A DNA stretch of 14,836 nt from JBOGED01 sp050743625 (GTDB taxonomy: Bacteria; Actinomycetota; Nitriliruptoria; Euzebyales; Egibacteraceae), in assembly GCA_050743625.1 (NCBI GenBank), contig JBOGED010000159.1, positions 1 through 14,836 of the forward strand, in the 5' to 3' direction. Under the pieces are notes generated by a model that had not been told where the DNA came from, searched no databases, and was given only the letters and a program-made list of their open reading frames with translations. Positions within the stretch are counted from its first letter, which is position 1. Every line of letters starts with the position of its first letter. This document shows, in pieces, positions 1 to 6,979 of this stretch. A program made the position numbers and the translations under genes.

Positions 1-87
1 GCGGTATACCGCGCGGATCCTCCACACACCCGCGCAACCCCACTGGGTGACCGCACGAATTATCGCACTATGTCAGGAGCTCTGGAC
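1..87. other. Non-coding left edge with 12-bp palindrome
   Basis: This is the stretch beyond the stop codon of the minus-strand mug gene. Bases 1-12 (GCGGTATACCGC) are a perfect palindrome, possibly the inner part of a longer dyad cut by the window edge. No gene or T-tract terminator is visible. Confidence 0.35.
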
Positions 88-720
88 TCAGGACACGAGA
101 AGACCCGCGCCGGCTGCCGCAGCCTTCAGTCCCGCGACGTGGTCGGGCAGGCGTGCGTGCGCGTTGAGGCCACTGGGATTGTGTAGGACCCACCAACGCG
201 GCCGGCCGGAGGCGGGGCGTGCACCCACGACGGCTTTCGGGCATCTGAACGCCACACGGTACGCAGTGATCCCAAGCATGGCGCATACCCGGATGTCGTA
301 CATACCTCGCCACTTGTCGAGCTGCGCGAGCAGGCGCGCCGCGCCGGCCATTAACTCTGCGGCGTCAAGTTGGTCAGCGCGGGCCGTCGGCCGGGCCACG
401 AGGTTCGTGATACCGAGCCCCAACTCAGGGAGGCGTCCCTGGTCTTGGCAGCCAAACCCCTCGGGGACGAGACCTGATGCCGCCAGCGCTGGCCAGAAGC
501 GGTTGGATCGGCCGGCGAAGTGCTGTCCTAACTGCGCTGACCGCAAGCCGGGATTAATCCCGACAAAGAGCAACCGGGTCCCAACTCCCACGATGTCACC
601 GATGGAGCCACCAGAGGCTGGGGGTTCAGGCCCGGACGCCGTCAACGCGTCGGGGCCCCCAGCAGGAGTTGGGGAGGAGGGCCTCGATGCTGTCGACGCA
701 TCGGGACCCGGTAGAGGCAC
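88..720 (-). CDS. mug: Mug-type G:T/U mismatch DNA glycosylase
   Basis: Predicted mismatch-specific uracil/thymine DNA glycosylase of the UDG superfamily, which removes U or T opposite G to start base-excision repair in the cytoplasm. Visible motifs are the active-site loop GINPG (about residues 54-58), NRFWPAL (from 73), GLGITNLVARPTARA (from 101) and the second catalytic loop NPSGLNAH (181-188). All are in Mug order, as in E. coli Mug (168 aa). The ORF is longer (210 aa) because about 40 N-terminal residues, PDASTASR...PDALTASG, are a translated two-hairpin repeat. The start is therefore uncertain. GTG at 720 is the longest option but has no ribosome binding site and lies just after a likely terminator. 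TTG at 645 and GTG at 591 are alternatives; the last gives a start close to that of E. coli Mug. The identity is firm; only the start is in doubt. Confidence 0.88.
   Translation of the reverse strand: MPLPGPDASTASRPSSPTPAGGPDALTASGPEPPASGGSIGDIVGVGTRLLFVGINPGLRSAQLGQHFAGRSNRFWPALAASGLVPEGFGCQDQGRLPELGLGITNLVARPTARADQLDAAELMAGAARLLAQLDKWRGMYDIRVCAMLGITAYRVAFRCPKAVVGARPASGRPRWWVLHNPSGLNAHARLPDHVAGLKAAAAGAGLLVS
611..654 (-). repeat. Two-hairpin repeat, copy A2
   Basis: Diverged copy of the element at 658-705, lying directly behind it on the minus strand. It keeps the architecture but not the exact bases. Hairpin one is GACGC-GTTGACG-GCGTC (635-651), the counterpart of GATGC-GTCGACA-GCATC. Hairpin two is CCAG-CCT-CTGG (611-621). 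It is read in frame in the mug ORF as PDALTASG. Confidence 0.5.
658..705 (-). repeat. Two-hairpin repeat, copy A1
   Basis: A 48-base element sharing an exact 22-base core (681-702) with 5120-5141 on the opposite strand, and similar over its full length with a few mismatches and one indel. It folds as two hairpins: GATGC-GTCGACA-GCATC, then CCCAAC-TCCT-GCTGGG with one A-C mismatch. It lies inside the apparent 5' end of mug and encodes PDASTASR. Confidence 0.7.
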
Positions 721-724
721 AGAG

Positions 725-746
725 AAAAGCGTCTGTTCCTAGACGC
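725..746 (-). terminator. Intrinsic terminator after the winged-helix gene
   Basis: On the minus strand GCGTCT-AGGAAC-AGACGC forms a perfect 6-bp stem followed at once by TTTTCTCT. The TAG stop codon of the upstream gene starts at the last base of the first arm. It should separate that gene from mug, whose longest possible start is only five bases past the T run. Confidence 0.55.
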
Positions 747-1299
747 GCTCGTAGAGCACTGGCGCGCGGCCGGGTCCGCGGTGTTCGGGATCAGTTCCCA
801 TTTCCTTGACCCGGCTTTCGTTGATCTCCTCTTGTACTGCTTTGCGTACGACCGCCGGGGATGCCCCGCTACGTTCCTGAAGTTGCTTGATCGTGAACTG
901 GCCCTTGGGGATTGCGGCACGGACCTCGGCGGTCGTGACGCGCGAGCGAACCCTGGTCCGTCCACGCGGAGCACTCGCGACGCGACGCCCGCCAGCCACG
1001 GAGAAGCCCGCACGGCGAAGGACGCCCAGATCGACTCCCTCGGCGAGGAATGCCTTCGAGGAGATACCGTTCTGGTCAGCCCAGTCCTTCGCGTGCGTGA
1101 CGAAGTCGGCTTCGTACCGATCGATCTGAGGTTCCTCGGCATCCATGATCTTCTGCCGAAGCTCAAGCCTCGTGATCGTGTCACTGGACTCCGTGAGCTG
1201 GCGTTGCAGTTCGGCGAGCCCGGCCTCGTCACGCAGCGCGCCGGGGTCGCTCAGCGCAATGAGATAGCTCCGCACAGCAGATTCAGCGCTCGTTGCCAT
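739..1299 (-). CDS. Predicted winged-helix DNA-binding protein
   Basis: A 186-aa protein I cannot assign to a named family. Residues 1-60 look helical. A central segment reads FVTHAKDWADQNGISSKAFLAEGVDLGVLRRAGF. It is followed by a basic linker rich in R and G (about 103-121). Residues 122-186 look like a winged helix, with TTAEVRAAI, FTIKQLQERSG as a turn, ASPAVVRKAVQEEI as a recognition helix, and a wing ending in GPGRAPVLYERV. The ATG start is supported by AAAGGAAAGAGGAG just upstream. A possible promoter lies at 1345-1374, preceded by a dyad at 1393-1411 that has a twin at 1501-1519. This fits a DNA-binding regulator that controls itself, but that is inference. Confidence 0.75.
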   Translation of the reverse strand: MATSAESAVRSYLIALSDPGALRDEAGLAELQRQLTESSDTITRLELRQKIMDAEEPQIDRYEADFVTHAKDWADQNGISSKAFLAEGVDLGVLRRAGFSVAGGRRVASAPRGRTRVRSRVTTAEVRAAIPKGQFTIKQLQERSGASPAVVRKAVQEEINESRVKEMGTDPEHRGPGRAPVLYERV

Positions 1300-1344
1300 C
1301 GCTCCTCTTTCCTTTAAGGGGGTTCCTCGGAGGCATTACGAGAG

Positions 1345-1374
1345 ATCTTAACCGGAAAATCAAAGAGTATGCAA
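1345..1374 (-). promoter_or_regulatory. Possible promoter of the winged-helix gene
   Basis: On the minus strand TTGCAT (1374-1369) and TAAGAT (1350-1345) are separated by 18 bases, resembling -35 and -10 boxes. The implied leader is about 40 bases and contains the ribosome binding site. The local AT content is higher than in the flanking genes. Confidence 0.45.
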
Positions 1375-1392
1375 ATACCTTTGTGCCCGATT

Positions 1393-1411
1393 ATCGCTTG
1401 GAGTGAGCAAT
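1393..1411 (-). promoter_or_regulatory. Operator-like dyad, copy 1
   Basis: On the minus strand ATTGCTCACTCCAAGCGAT is an imperfect dyad, ATTGCT-N7-AGCGAT. It sits 19 bases upstream of the possible -35 box of the winged-helix gene. Its half-sites are identical to those of the copy at 1501-1519, while the spacer differs at three of seven bases, as expected for a protein-binding site. Confidence 0.45.
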
Positions 1412-1424
1412 CCCCCCGGTTACC

Positions 1425-1494
1425 CCCGATAGGCACTACTCCTTTCTTGCTGGACCCGAGTAGGCCAAACGACCAAGTGGTGACCCTTATCGGG
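1425..1494 (-). other. Nested stem in the metH to winged-helix gap
   Basis: Outer arms CCCGATA and TATCGGG (1425-1431 with 1488-1494) enclose an inner perfect stem CTACTC/GAGTAG (1436-1441 with 1458-1463). The region has no convincing ORF. It could be a 3' UTR structure of the metH transcript, part of its terminator (no T run is seen), or a small RNA. No known riboswitch consensus was recognised. Confidence 0.3.
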
Positions 1495-1500
1495 CAAGGA

Positions 1501-1519
1501 ATCGCTGGTAGGGAGCAAT
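1501..1519 (-). promoter_or_regulatory. Operator-like dyad, copy 2
   Basis: On the minus strand ATTGCTCCCTACCAGCGAT has the same half-sites and spacing as the dyad at 1393-1411, 108 bases away. It abuts the metH stop codon. The two copies match at 16 of 19 bases. Confidence 0.4.
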
Positions 1520-4500
1520 TCAACGAGCGTTGAAGTACTTCGCTTCTGGGTGATGGACGATCAAGGCGTCGGTGGACTGCTCAGGATGAAGCTGGAACTC
1601 GTCAGATAGCACTACGCCGATACGACCCGCTTCCAGTAGGTCGAACAGTGGCTTGCGCGCCTCCAGATCCGGGCACGCAGCATAGCCGAAGCTGTACCGC
1701 GATCCCTGATAACCCTGTTTAAACAGGCCTTCGGGCGTCTGCGCGTCGTCCTGCGCGATCCCCAGCTCCTTGCGGATACGGGCGTGCCAGTACTCCGCGA
1801 GCGCCTCAGCCATCTCGACGCCCAGGCCGTGGAGGTACAGATAGTCCGTATACCGGTCAGCGGCGAACAACTCAGCCGCGCGGGTGGCGACGCGCGACCC
1901 CATGGTCACGAGATGGAAGGCGATGACGTCGCGCTCGCCCATCTCTACGGAGCGGAAGAAGTCGGCGAGGCACAGGCGCCGGCCTCGCGTCTGACGGGGG
2001 AACGTGAAACGAACCGCCACATTCTCTGAATCGGGCGCGTCGTAGACGAGCACCTCGTTACCCGAGGCCTGGCAGGAGAAGTAGCCATAGACCACGGCCG
2101 GTACCAGGAGGCGCTCGGTACGCGCCAGCGCCGTAATATGCCGCAACGCTGCCTCGGCCTCCTGGGCGCCGTCGCGGTCGAACTGCCATTGAGTGCGGAA
2201 CAGCGCCGTGCGATTAAGCAGCGCGGCCACGTCGTCGAGCGGGATACCGCGGACGACACGGGTGCCCCAGAAGGGTGGGACAGGAACCGGCAAGTCCTGG
2301 CCGACGTCGGATCGGACGACCTCGGTGACATCGGCTTCGACCGCGTTCCCCACGGTGCCGACGCGCCGTTGGCCGAGCTTCCGCCCCCAATCGGGTGGGG
2401 GCGAGCCAACCGCCCTGTACGACGCGACCTCGCTCATCCGCTGCAGGCCAGCGAATGCGTCACGGCAGTAGAACAGCGGACCGTCGTAACGCCCGCGAAG
2501 GTCAACCTCGACATAGGACCTGGTCAGCGCGGCACCCCCCAGCAGGACGGGATAGTGATTCAAGCCACGGCGCATCAACTCGTCGAGGTCGTCGCGCATG
2601 ACGACCGTGGATTTCACGAGCAAGCCCGAGAGTCCGATCGCGTCGGCGCGGCAGGATTGCGCGGCGGCGATGATCGCGTCGATCGGTTGCTTGATCCCGA
2701 GGTTGTAAACCTCGTAGCCGTTGTTCGACAAGATGATGTCGACGAGGTTCTTCCCGATATCGTGCACGTCACCCTTCACGGTCGCGAGCACGATGCGCGC
2801 CTTACCACGGCTGGACCCGACCTGCTCCATGTGTGGCTCGAGGTAGGCAACCGCCGCTTTCATGCATTCGGCGGACTGCAGCACGAACGGAAGCTGCATC
2901 TGGCCAGACCCGAACAGCTCGCCGACAGTCTTCATCCCGGCGAGCAGGTGCGTGTTGATGATGTCGAGAGGTGCGAGCCCACTCGCCATCGCGTCGTCCA
3001 GGTCCGCCTCGAGACCGTCCCGCTCGCCGTCGACGATCCGCCGCGCCAACCGCTCGTCCAACGGCAGCGCCGCGAGCTGCTCATGGGACACGCGCGTGAC
3101 CGTCACGCCCTCGAACGCACCGATGAGCGCGGCCAGTGGGTCGTACCCGTCGGATCGGCGATCCAGAATAAGGTCCTCGCAGATCTGGCGCACCTCGGGT
3201 GAGATCTGGTGCAACGGAAGGATCTTGCCGGCGTGGACGATCGCCGCGTCCAGGCCGCGAGCCATCGCCAAGTTCAGGAACACCGAGTTCAGGACCTGCC
3301 GCGCGGCCGGCGCGAGCCCGAACGAGATGTTCGACACGCCCAGGATGGTGTGGCACCCCGGGATCTCCGCTTTCACGCGCTCGATGGCCTCGAGCGTCGC
3401 CAGCCCGTCGCGACGCAGGTCTTCTTGGCCCGAGCCGAGCGGGAACGTGAGGGTGTCGAAGACGAGGTCGCTTGTCTCTAGCCCGAACTCTTCCACGGCG
3501 ATCGACGCCAATCGCTTGCAGACGCGAACCTTCCAGGCGGCCGTACGCGCTTGTCCCTCCTCGTCGATCGCGCCCGCGATGAGGGCAGCCCCGAACTGGT
3601 GGGCCAGCGCGAAGAGCGCGTCGGCTCTGCGCCTCCCGTCCTCGAGGTTCACCGAGTTGATCACCGCCCGCCCGCCAATACGGCGTAAGGCGGCGGATAC
3701 GACCTCGACCTCCGTCGAGTCGATCACCAGCGGCAACGTCGACTGGGTCGCCAACCGGTCGATCAGCCTGACGACCTCGGCGGTCCCGTCACGACCCACG
3801 TAGTCGATACAGACGTCGAGCGCATGAGCCCCCTCGCGTAGCTGCGCCCTCGCCATCTGCAACATCGCGTCGATGTCCCCGGCAAGCATCAGGTCGCGGA
3901 ACCGGCGCGACCCGGTCGCGTTGAGGCGCTCACCGACCAGCAGGACACTGGCGTCCTGGTTCAGGGGGACCGGCGTGTAGAGCGAGGCGATCGACGGTGA
4001 GACTTCGGGTTCGCGCGAGGCCGGCCTCAACTGGGCACAGGCCTTGACGACCGCTTCCATGTGGGCCGGGGTGGTTCCGCAACATCCGCCGACGATCTGG
4101 ACACCGAATTCGGTAATGAACTCAAGCGTTGCCTCGGCCAACGCTTCGGGTGTCAGCGGGTATATCGCCTTCCCTTCGATCATCTGCGGGATGTCCGCAT
4201 TCGGAATCACCGCCAACGGCAAGCGCGAGTGGCGCGAGAGATACCGGACCTGCTCACGCATATCGCCGGGCCCGGTCGCGCAGTTCAGCCCGATCACGTC
4301 GATACCGAGCGGGGACAGCGCCACGAGCGCGGCACCGATCTCGCTGCCGAGCAGCATCGTGTCGAGATCCTTCTCGATCGTGACGCACACCATCACGGGT
4401 ACGACAATGCCCTCAGTACCCATCGCCTCGTGGCATGCCCAGACCGCTGCCTTCACCGCGAGAAGATCGAATTGCGTCTCGATGAGGAACCCGTCCGCGC

Positions 4501-4966
4501 CACCGGCGAGCAACCCGCGGGCCAGCCGCGTATACCCCTCCAAGGCCATGTCGTAATCGAGGAAGTCCTTCGCGATCTTAGGGTTCTTGCCTAGCGACAG
4601 CGTCGGCGAACGCGTGCCAGGACCGATCGAGCCGATTACCCAACGCTCACCGACGGCCTGGTCGCATTCCGCACGCGCGAGAGCGGCGGCGGCCTCGGCC
4701 AGCGACTCCGTCTCGTCTTGCAACCCATACTCTTCGAGCACCCACGGCATCCCACCGAACGTGTTGGTCTCTAGCGCATCGCATCCGACCGCGAGGAATG
4801 CGGCGTGGAGATCCCGGATCAGGGCGGGACGCGTGCGGACAAGAACCTCGTTGCACCCGTCGAGGCCAGCGAAATCGTCAGAAGAGAGATCGAGTGCCTG
4901 AATCGACGTGCCCATCGCACCGTCGAACACGATCACACGCTGGGCGACGACGTCGAGGAAGCTCAT
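1520..4966 (-). CDS. metH: Cobalamin-dependent methionine synthase
   Basis: Transfers a methyl group from 5-methyltetrahydrofolate to homocysteine through methylcobalamin, giving methionine and tetrahydrofolate. The 1148-aa protein has the complete MetH module order. The homocysteine domain (about 1-325) has zinc ligands in GLNC (C229) and GGCC (C295, C296). The pterin-binding domain (about 340-600) begins LLVGERLNATGSRRF. The B12 cap domain covers about 630-715. The B12 domain has GDVHDIGKN with the cobalt-binding His735. The AdoMet-binding reactivation domain (about 900-1148) contains QGSRYSFGYAACP, where the usual P of GYPACP is A. I chose ATG at 4966 because MSFLDVVAQRVIVFDGAMG is the normal N-terminus. 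An in-frame start at 5029 adds 21 unlikely residues. No strong ribosome binding site is seen, and I found no B12 or SAM riboswitch motif upstream. Confidence 0.97.
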   Translation of the reverse strand: MSFLDVVAQRVIVFDGAMGTSIQALDLSSDDFAGLDGCNEVLVRTRPALIRDLHAAFLAVGCDALETNTFGGMPWVLEEYGLQDETESLAEAAAALARAECDQAVGERWVIGSIGPGTRSPTLSLGKNPKIAKDFLDYDMALEGYTRLARGLLAGGADGFLIETQFDLLAVKAAVWACHEAMGTEGIVVPVMVCVTIEKDLDTMLLGSEIGAALVALSPLGIDVIGLNCATGPGDMREQVRYLSRHSRLPLAVIPNADIPQMIEGKAIYPLTPEALAEATLEFITEFGVQIVGGCCGTTPAHMEAVVKACAQLRPASREPEVSPSIASLYTPVPLNQDASVLLVGERLNATGSRRFRDLMLAGDIDAMLQMARAQLREGAHALDVCIDYVGRDGTAEVVRLIDRLATQSTLPLVIDSTEVEVVSAALRRIGGRAVINSVNLEDGRRRADALFALAHQFGAALIAGAIDEEGQARTAAWKVRVCKRLASIAVEEFGLETSDLVFDTLTFPLGSGQEDLRRDGLATLEAIERVKAEIPGCHTILGVSNISFGLAPAARQVLNSVFLNLAMARGLDAAIVHAGKILPLHQISPEVRQICEDLILDRRSDGYDPLAALIGAFEGVTVTRVSHEQLAALPLDERLARRIVDGERDGLEADLDDAMASGLAPLDIINTHLLAGMKTVGELFGSGQMQLPFVLQSAECMKAAVAYLEPHMEQVGSSRGKARIVLATVKGDVHDIGKNLVDIILSNNGYEVYNLGIKQPIDAIIAAAQSCRADAIGLSGLLVKSTVVMRDDLDELMRRGLNHYPVLLGGAALTRSYVEVDLRGRYDGPLFYCRDAFAGLQRMSEVASYRAVGSPPPDWGRKLGQRRVGTVGNAVEADVTEVVRSDVGQDLPVPVPPFWGTRVVRGIPLDDVAALLNRTALFRTQWQFDRDGAQEAEAALRHITALARTERLLVPAVVYGYFSCQASGNEVLVYDAPDSENVAVRFTFPRQTRGRRLCLADFFRSVEMGERDVIAFHLVTMGSRVATRAAELFAADRYTDYLYLHGLGVEMAEALAEYWHARIRKELGIAQDDAQTPEGLFKQGYQGSRYSFGYAACPDLEARKPLFDLLEAGRIGVVLSDEFQLHPEQSTDALIVHHPEAKYFNAR

Positions 4967-5116
4967 GATGAATACGCCAGCATAGCGCTCGCGCTTGCGG
5001 GGAGAAAGCAGGTGAAACAGGTGCAGCAAGTTGGGCCAACCCGCCTTGGCATGGTATGCGACACAGTTTGTGGCACGCTACGCAAGCTTCGCAATACTGC
5101 CCAAGTACTCCCGTGC

Positions 5117-5163
5117 CCTGATGCGTCGACAGCATCGAGGCTCTCCCCCCAGCTCCCGCTGGG
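5117..5163 (+). repeat. Two-hairpin repeat, copy B
   Basis: A 47-base element in the divergent metH/hydrolase gap, matching 658-705 in the opposite orientation, with an exact 22-base core at 5120-5141. It folds as GATGC-GTCGACA-GCATC followed by CCCAGC-TCCC-GCTGGG; both stems are perfect here. A further GC-rich stem, CGCCGCG/CGCGGCG, follows at 5169-5190. Confidence 0.7.
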
Positions 5164-5213
5164 AACACCGCCGCGGCCGCGCTCGCGGCGTGGATACCCG
5201 CGCGAGGGATGCG

Positions 5214-5242
5214 CCGACCGTAATCCCGCCGGGGAGCATAAG
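5214..5242 (+). promoter_or_regulatory. Weak possible promoter of the hydrolase
   Basis: CCGACC (5214-5219) and CATAAG (5237-5242) are 17 bases apart and about 40 bases upstream of the hydrolase start. The matches to -35 and -10 boxes are poor, so this is only a candidate. Confidence 0.2.
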
Positions 5243-5284
5243 GCTGGCTGCTTGCTCGCAAGAGGTGCCGAGGAGGAGGTTCAG

Positions 5285-6259
5285 GTGCAATCTCGCACGG
5301 TCGATCTCGAAGGTCCGGTCCACTTCGTGGACTTCGGCGGTCCAGGCAACCAGGGGCACAGACCCCCGGTGATCGGGGATGGGAACAGCCCTTGTCCCGT
5401 GATCCTCTGTGTCCACGGGCTGGGCGGCTCACACGTGAACTGGGTGGCCGTGGGACCGGCTCTGGCTCGGCGGGCGCGGGTCCTCGCGATCGACCTTCCC
5501 GGGTTCGGTCGGACCCCGCTCTCCGGGCGCCGCACCGGCGTGCGCGCGAACCGCAGCCTGCTCGATCGCTTCATCGCCGAGGTCATCGGCGAGCCGGCAA
5601 TCGTGATGGGCAACTCGATGGGCGGGACGATCGCGATCCTGGAGGCGGCGTGCGAGCCCGCTCGTGTGGCTGGCTTGATCCTGGTCTGCCCATCGGTCCC
5701 GAAACCGTTTGGCTTGTCAGTGGATCGCGAGGTTGCGAAGTACGTCGCGGCCTACGCGATTCCCGGAATGAGCCAAAGAATCTTGCGCCGCCGTCGCCAA
5801 CGGTTGGGACCGGAAGGCATGCTCCTCGAAACCCTGCGTGTGGCATGCGTCGATCCTGGGCGGATCCCCCGAAAGGCCCTGAACTTAATGGTCGACTTCG
5901 CCTACGAGCGCAGCCGGATGCCGTGGGCGGACGTGGCGTACCTCGAAGCCGCGCGGTCGCTTGTGGCCCTCCACACCCGGGGCAAGCGCCACTTCATGGA
6001 GATGGTCCAGCATGTCGAGGCTCCCACATTGTTCATCCAAGGGGCCGAAGATCGGCTCGCGACGCTCGATGCGGCGGAGCAAGTCGCGCGATCACGCCCC
6101 GATTGGGCATTCGCGGTTCTCGACAATGTGGGTCACCTGCCCATGCTTGAAGACCCGAGGCAGCTCGTGGAGACCATCGATACATGGCTCGGCGCTCCTG
6201 CGCGGGCAGCGAGTAGTCCTGCGCGCTCTTCGCCTGTGCGAACACACAACGTTGCCTAG
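5285..6259 (+). CDS. Alpha/beta hydrolase
   Basis: A 324-aa alpha/beta-hydrolase-fold enzyme, probably a cytoplasmic esterase or related hydrolase; its substrate cannot be told. Visible motifs are the oxyanion-hole segment CVHGLGGSHVNW (about 42-53), LAIDLPGFGRT (67-77), the nucleophile elbow GNSMGG with Ser111, the acid Asp256 in IQGAEDRL, and His284 in NVGHLPMLEDP. The catalytic triad is complete. A variable cap rich in basic residues lies between the nucleophile elbow and the acid (about 140-230). The GTG start at 5285 is chosen because AGGAGGAGG (5271-5279) lies five bases upstream. The frame stays open to 4805, but that extension runs antisense over metH and through the repeat. The C-terminal 20 residues are an S/A/R-rich tail. 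The gene is divergent from metH and appears to stand alone. Confidence 0.93.
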   Translation: MQSRTVDLEGPVHFVDFGGPGNQGHRPPVIGDGNSPCPVILCVHGLGGSHVNWVAVGPALARRARVLAIDLPGFGRTPLSGRRTGVRANRSLLDRFIAEVIGEPAIVMGNSMGGTIAILEAACEPARVAGLILVCPSVPKPFGLSVDREVAKYVAAYAIPGMSQRILRRRRQRLGPEGMLLETLRVACVDPGRIPRKALNLMVDFAYERSRMPWADVAYLEAARSLVALHTRGKRHFMEMVQHVEAPTLFIQGAEDRLATLDAAEQVARSRPDWAFAVLDNVGHLPMLEDPRQLVETIDTWLGAPARAASSPARSSPVRTHNVA

Positions 6260-6299
6260 ATAGAACTGACCCCTCTGTGCGCTTGGCGAACATGATGGG

Positions 6300-6321
6300 G
6301 GAAGGGTGAGCAACCCCTTCC
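6300..6321 (+). terminator. Possible terminator hairpin after the hydrolase
   Basis: GGAAGGGT and ACCCCTTCC pair with one bulged C around a GAGCA loop, about 40 bases after the hydrolase stop. No T run follows, so the role is uncertain. Confidence 0.3.
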
Positions 6322-6379
6322 AAATGGCACGGTCGTCCGGCATGCTTGACATACCCCCGAACCATTAAAGGTGGCCGCG

Positions 6380-6913
6380 ATGGCAATCGCACCGCTCGAG
6401 GATGGGCTCTGGGTCGTCGACGCCGATGACGACCCGAGCGCCGTGGAGGACGACCGTCCAACCGAGCCGCAGCCCGTCAGGGATGTCGACTTGGAAAGCT
6501 TGCGCGACGAGTTCGTCGACGCGTTCAACGCCCGCAACCTGGACGCCGTGCTCGCAATCGTCCACGAAGACGTCGAGACTCCCGATACCACCAGGGACGG
6601 CGCCGCCAACTTGGCTGAGGAGCTTGAGGCAATCTGGGAGCGGTCTCCCGGTGCGCTCCTCACCCGCGCCTTCCTCGATGACCGCGCGTGCGCCGTCGCG
6701 TGGAGACCTGACGAGGATGGCTGTTGGTGTCGCGCCGCGCTCGTCTGCTTCGACGCCGACCAGGGCCTCCTCACCGTCGTTGCCGTACCCGACGACGCGG
6801 ACGCGCTCGATAGAGCCGAAGCCGAGGATCCCACGGGCATCGAGCTCGAGGAGTGGGAGGACTGGGCCAGCTGGGACCGAGGTGAGGAGACGGTGTCGCG
6901 TCCGCGTCAGTAG
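6380..6913 (+). CDS. NTF2-like (SnoaL-type) domain protein
   Basis: A 177-aa acidic cytoplasmic protein. The segment LESLRDEFVDAFNARNLDAVLAIVHEDVETPD is the typical first helix and start of an NTF2/SnoaL-like cone fold. It is followed by a helix (AANLAEELEAIWERSPG) and beta strands (LLTRAFLDDRACAVAWRP, CWCRAALVCFDADQGLLTVVAVPDD). The N-terminal 35 residues and the C-terminus (IELEEWEDWASWD) are very acidic. Such domains serve as small-molecule enzymes or as binding modules, and nothing here fixes the function. ATG at 6380 is preferred over the in-frame GTG at 6371, because AAAGGTGG ends five bases before it. The next gene starts 66 bases downstream on the same strand and may be co-transcribed. 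Confidence 0.75.
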   Translation: MAIAPLEDGLWVVDADDDPSAVEDDRPTEPQPVRDVDLESLRDEFVDAFNARNLDAVLAIVHEDVETPDTTRDGAANLAEELEAIWERSPGALLTRAFLDDRACAVAWRPDEDGCWCRAALVCFDADQGLLTVVAVPDDADALDRAEAEDPTGIELEEWEDWASWDRGEETVSRPRQ

Positions 6914-6979
6914 GTGTTCCTGGGGTCGCGTTACGTCGGGCTCCGCGCGGTGGTCACTGCCTCGGTTACCTTGGCGGTC

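Noticed and set aside
47..742. 231-codon plus-strand open frame
   Set aside because: It is antisense to mug, has no family-like sequence and no ribosome binding site. GC-rich codon use on the minus strand explains the open frame.
2138..3202. 354-codon plus-strand open frame
   Set aside because: It lies wholly antisense to metH, whose protein is intact and conserved; the composition is that of a shadow frame.
4805..5284. In-frame upstream extension of the alpha/beta hydrolase
   Set aside because: It runs antisense over the metH start and through the two-hairpin repeat. The strong ribosome binding site AGGAGGAGG fits GTG 5285.
4967..5284. Cobalamin or SAM riboswitch before metH
   Set aside because: I looked for B12-box and SAM-type conserved segments on the minus strand and found none; only the repeat and GC-rich stems are visible.
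6346..6379. TTGACA as -35 box of the NTF2-like gene
   Set aside because: The hexamer at 6346-6351 is perfect, but no -10-like sequence stands 16-18 bases further on, where the ribosome binding site already begins.
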